NCBI GenBank assembly: GCA_004524515.1
Contig: SDNV01000006.1
Location: forward strand, 1 to 46,880
Length of the DNA: 46,880 nt
Direction: 5' to 3'
DNA from: Promethearchaeota archaeon
GTDB taxonomy: Archaea > Asgardarchaeota > Lokiarchaeia > Sigynarchaeales > SOKP01
Part shown: positions 45,254 through 46,880 of the stretch, piece by piece
How the letters are laid out: each line of letters starts with the position of its first letter
Numbering within the stretch: position 1 is the stretch's first letter
Translations under genes and position numbers: made by a program
Notes under the pieces: generated by a model
The model's input: the letters and a program-made list of their open reading frames with translations, nothing else
The model's database searches: none
Told to the model about the DNA's origin: nothing

Positions 45254-45775
45254 ATGAATACAAATACAATTAATAAATTATTTTGGCGTTTTTGGTTTGC
45301 AATCACAATATTAACAGGTATATTGAGTGGATTCATGATTTCACATATTCTTCAATTAGGACGTTTCTTCACTTAGTGTGCTGAAACAGGGGTTTCCCTC
45401 TCAAATTTTACTGCTTTCCGTATCGGAAATAGACCGTATGACAGAATCTATGATACTTTCCTTTTAGCGCATCTTATAATTGGTATTATTTGGTCTATAT
45501 TAGCTTTTTTATCGAAGAGAGATAGAATAGAGAGAATTATAGCAATAATAGCAGGATTAGCAACTGCATGGGTTTCCATCATCTTTATTTTCTCCGCTAC
45601 TGGTGAGGCAGAAGAAACATTCTTATCAGGAACTGCAGATGCAAATATGACGCACTATTTCGCGCTAGTTAATTTACCTGTCCATACAGCTTTTGCGATA
45701 ATTTATCTTACAAGCTTCTTTTTATTGTTGATTATTGCTTATAAAAATTTAGAAATGAAGCTTTTAGAGTCTTAG
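45254..45775 (+). pseudogene. Four-helix membrane protein split by an in-frame TAG
   Basis: The frame from ATG 45254 (MNTNTINKLFWRFWFAITIL) meets TAG at 45374-45376 after GRFFT and continues in the same frame as CAETGVSLSNFTAFRIGNRP to a second TAG at 45773-45775. Read through it has about 173 residues and four membrane helices; without readthrough only the first helix is made. No family recognised. The coding character on both sides is clear, so the stop is either a recent mutation, an error, or readthrough. Compare 4541-5110. Confidence 0.62.
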
Positions 45776-45892
45776 CATAAAAGGAGTCTTAAAAAATTTA
45801 TTATTTTTTTTTTTACTAATTTTTGAGCTTCTTTGCATTACCAAATCTCAAATTTTCTATCATTTGAACTATTTCTGACTTTAGGGTATAAA

Positions 45893-46753
45893 TTATTCTG
45901 GAAATAGCGGTTGAATTTTGCGTTCCTTTGCGATATTAATAATTTTTTCCTTTTCCTCATCATTGAGCTTATGATATCTTTTAACAGCATCTAATACAAC
46001 AGGCCATAACCTTATATCGCAGGGCAAGGAATATGTAGTGACTCCATCTTGAGAGAGAGTAAACCATACTGCCTGATCCACAAGTTCTTGGCCTTCTATC
46101 GGTTCATACCATGTATTATAAATGTTTTTTCCTGTCCATCTTCCCCGGGAAATGGCCTTAATTGCAGTGACACCAATATTTTTCTCTTTCGCTAATTTAA
46201 GAATTGGTCTAAAATCATTTATAGGATTTGGGTTTACTAGAGCGGCAACATATACAGGTAATAAGACAGTATCAAAATCATCTGAAATTTCTAAGGCCTT
46301 TTGGAGTACTCTCATATCATTATGGCCTGTTATTCCAATATGTTTTATTAAGCCTGTTTCTTTTGCTTCTTTAAAAGCTTCCATCGCACCCCCTTCACTT
46401 AAAATTTGATTCAACTCTTCCATCGAGGAAACTGCATGAAACTGATATAAATCAAAATAATTAGCACCAAGCTTTTCTAATGATCGATTAAGCTGTCTCC
46501 ATGCGCCGTTTTTATTTCTCTTTAAGGTTTTGACTGCTAGAAAAAAATTATTTCTATATTTTTCAATCCATGGATTAAGTCGAGTTTCCGCTTTTCCATA
46601 TGTCGGAGCGACATCAATCATATTTACTCCATTATCCATAGCAAGTTTAACTGCCTTATCTGCCTCAATTTGATCCACATAACCCGGCCCACAACCTCCT
46701 AAAGCGACTATAGAAACTTTTGCTTTAGTTCTTCCAAAAACACGAGTTTCCAT
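45893..46753 (-). CDS. Aldo/keto reductase
   Basis: A 286-residue TIM-barrel oxidoreductase. The catalytic tetrad is in place: Asp47 and Tyr52 in MIDVAPTYGKAE, Lys75 in LAVKTLKRN, His106 in DLYQFHAVSS. GLIKHIGITGHND follows near 152. It reduces aldehydes or ketones with NADPH; the substrate is open. The start METRVFGRTKAKVS is typical. No ferredoxin extension, unlike some archaeal relatives. Confidence 0.92.
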   Translation of the reverse strand: METRVFGRTKAKVSIVALGGCGPGYVDQIEADKAVKLAMDNGVNMIDVAPTYGKAETRLNPWIEKYRNNFFLAVKTLKRNKNGAWRQLNRSLEKLGANYFDLYQFHAVSSMEELNQILSEGGAMEAFKEAKETGLIKHIGITGHNDMRVLQKALEISDDFDTVLLPVYVAALVNPNPINDFRPILKLAKEKNIGVTAIKAISRGRWTGKNIYNTWYEPIEGQELVDQAVWFTLSQDGVTTYSLPCDIRLWPVVLDAVKRYHKLNDEEKEKIINIAKERKIQPLFPE

Positions 46754-46880
46754 TAAATTTCAACACTTTATTTAATTTTTTTTACGGCTGATATAATCAT
46801 AATTCCTTAACTTCCTTAAAATATCCATTCTTTTTTTTTATAAGTTATCATTCCAGAATACTACATTCTACCTCTCATAA

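Overview
The window looks like the chromosome of a Promethearchaeota (Asgard) archaeon, most likely a Lokiarchaeia relative. The best single marker is a full-length actin at 2903-4042 that ends in a nearly eukaryotic C-terminus. Longin/roadblock-like domains fused to winged helices, a geranylgeranyl-reductase-family flavoprotein, Shine-Dalgarno sites of the GAGG/GGTGA type and very AT-rich spacers all fit. No rRNA, tRNA or CRISPR array was seen.

Layout. 1-5110: a membrane protein cut by the window edge, then a same-strand group of actin, a 70-residue charged protein, a TrmB-type regulator and a conserved protein of unknown role; a gene with an in-frame TAG follows. 5122-9750: a toxin-antitoxin zone with one intact PIN/UPF0175 pair and three pairs whose antitoxin is intact but whose toxin is frameshifted, stop-interrupted or truncated, plus an iron-sulfur protein. 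9751-20296: mostly housekeeping and signalling genes (M20 peptidase, membrane protein, methyltransferase, a tandem two-repeat voltage-gated-type K+ channel, GGR-family reductase, longin-like winged-helix protein, GNAT enzyme, nitronate monooxygenase family, beta-helix membrane protein). 20730-23204: a clear CD36/LIMP-2/SR-BI family protein, a family best known from eukaryotes. 23205-27670: a GNAT-like protein, a ferredoxin-nitroreductase fusion, and a LAGLIDADG endonuclease gene framed by a perfect 65-bp direct repeat. That repeat belongs to a dispersed hairpin-bearing repeat family with four copies in the window.

27671-35687: the most coherent multi-gene system, a seven-gene minus-strand operon encoding (in transcription order) a SWIM zinc-finger protein, two unknown proteins, a MoxR-type AAA+ ATPase, a DUF5682 protein, a VWA/MIDAS protein and a zinc-ribbon protein. 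The AAA-DUF5682-VWA-SWIM set resembles the bacterial yehLMPQ-type cluster. The first and last proteins of the operon end in almost the same 17-18-residue C-terminal tail, which suggests a common docking site in one complex. The VWA reading frame continues 100 codons upstream of its first ATG without any ATG, GTG or TTG.

35962-46880: a HEAT-like protein, membrane proteins, several very small zinc-ribbon and one-helix proteins, a CoiA-like nuclease, pyruvate kinase, a GPH/MFS sugar carrier, a longin-like small protein, a second gene split by an in-frame TAG, and an aldo/keto reductase.
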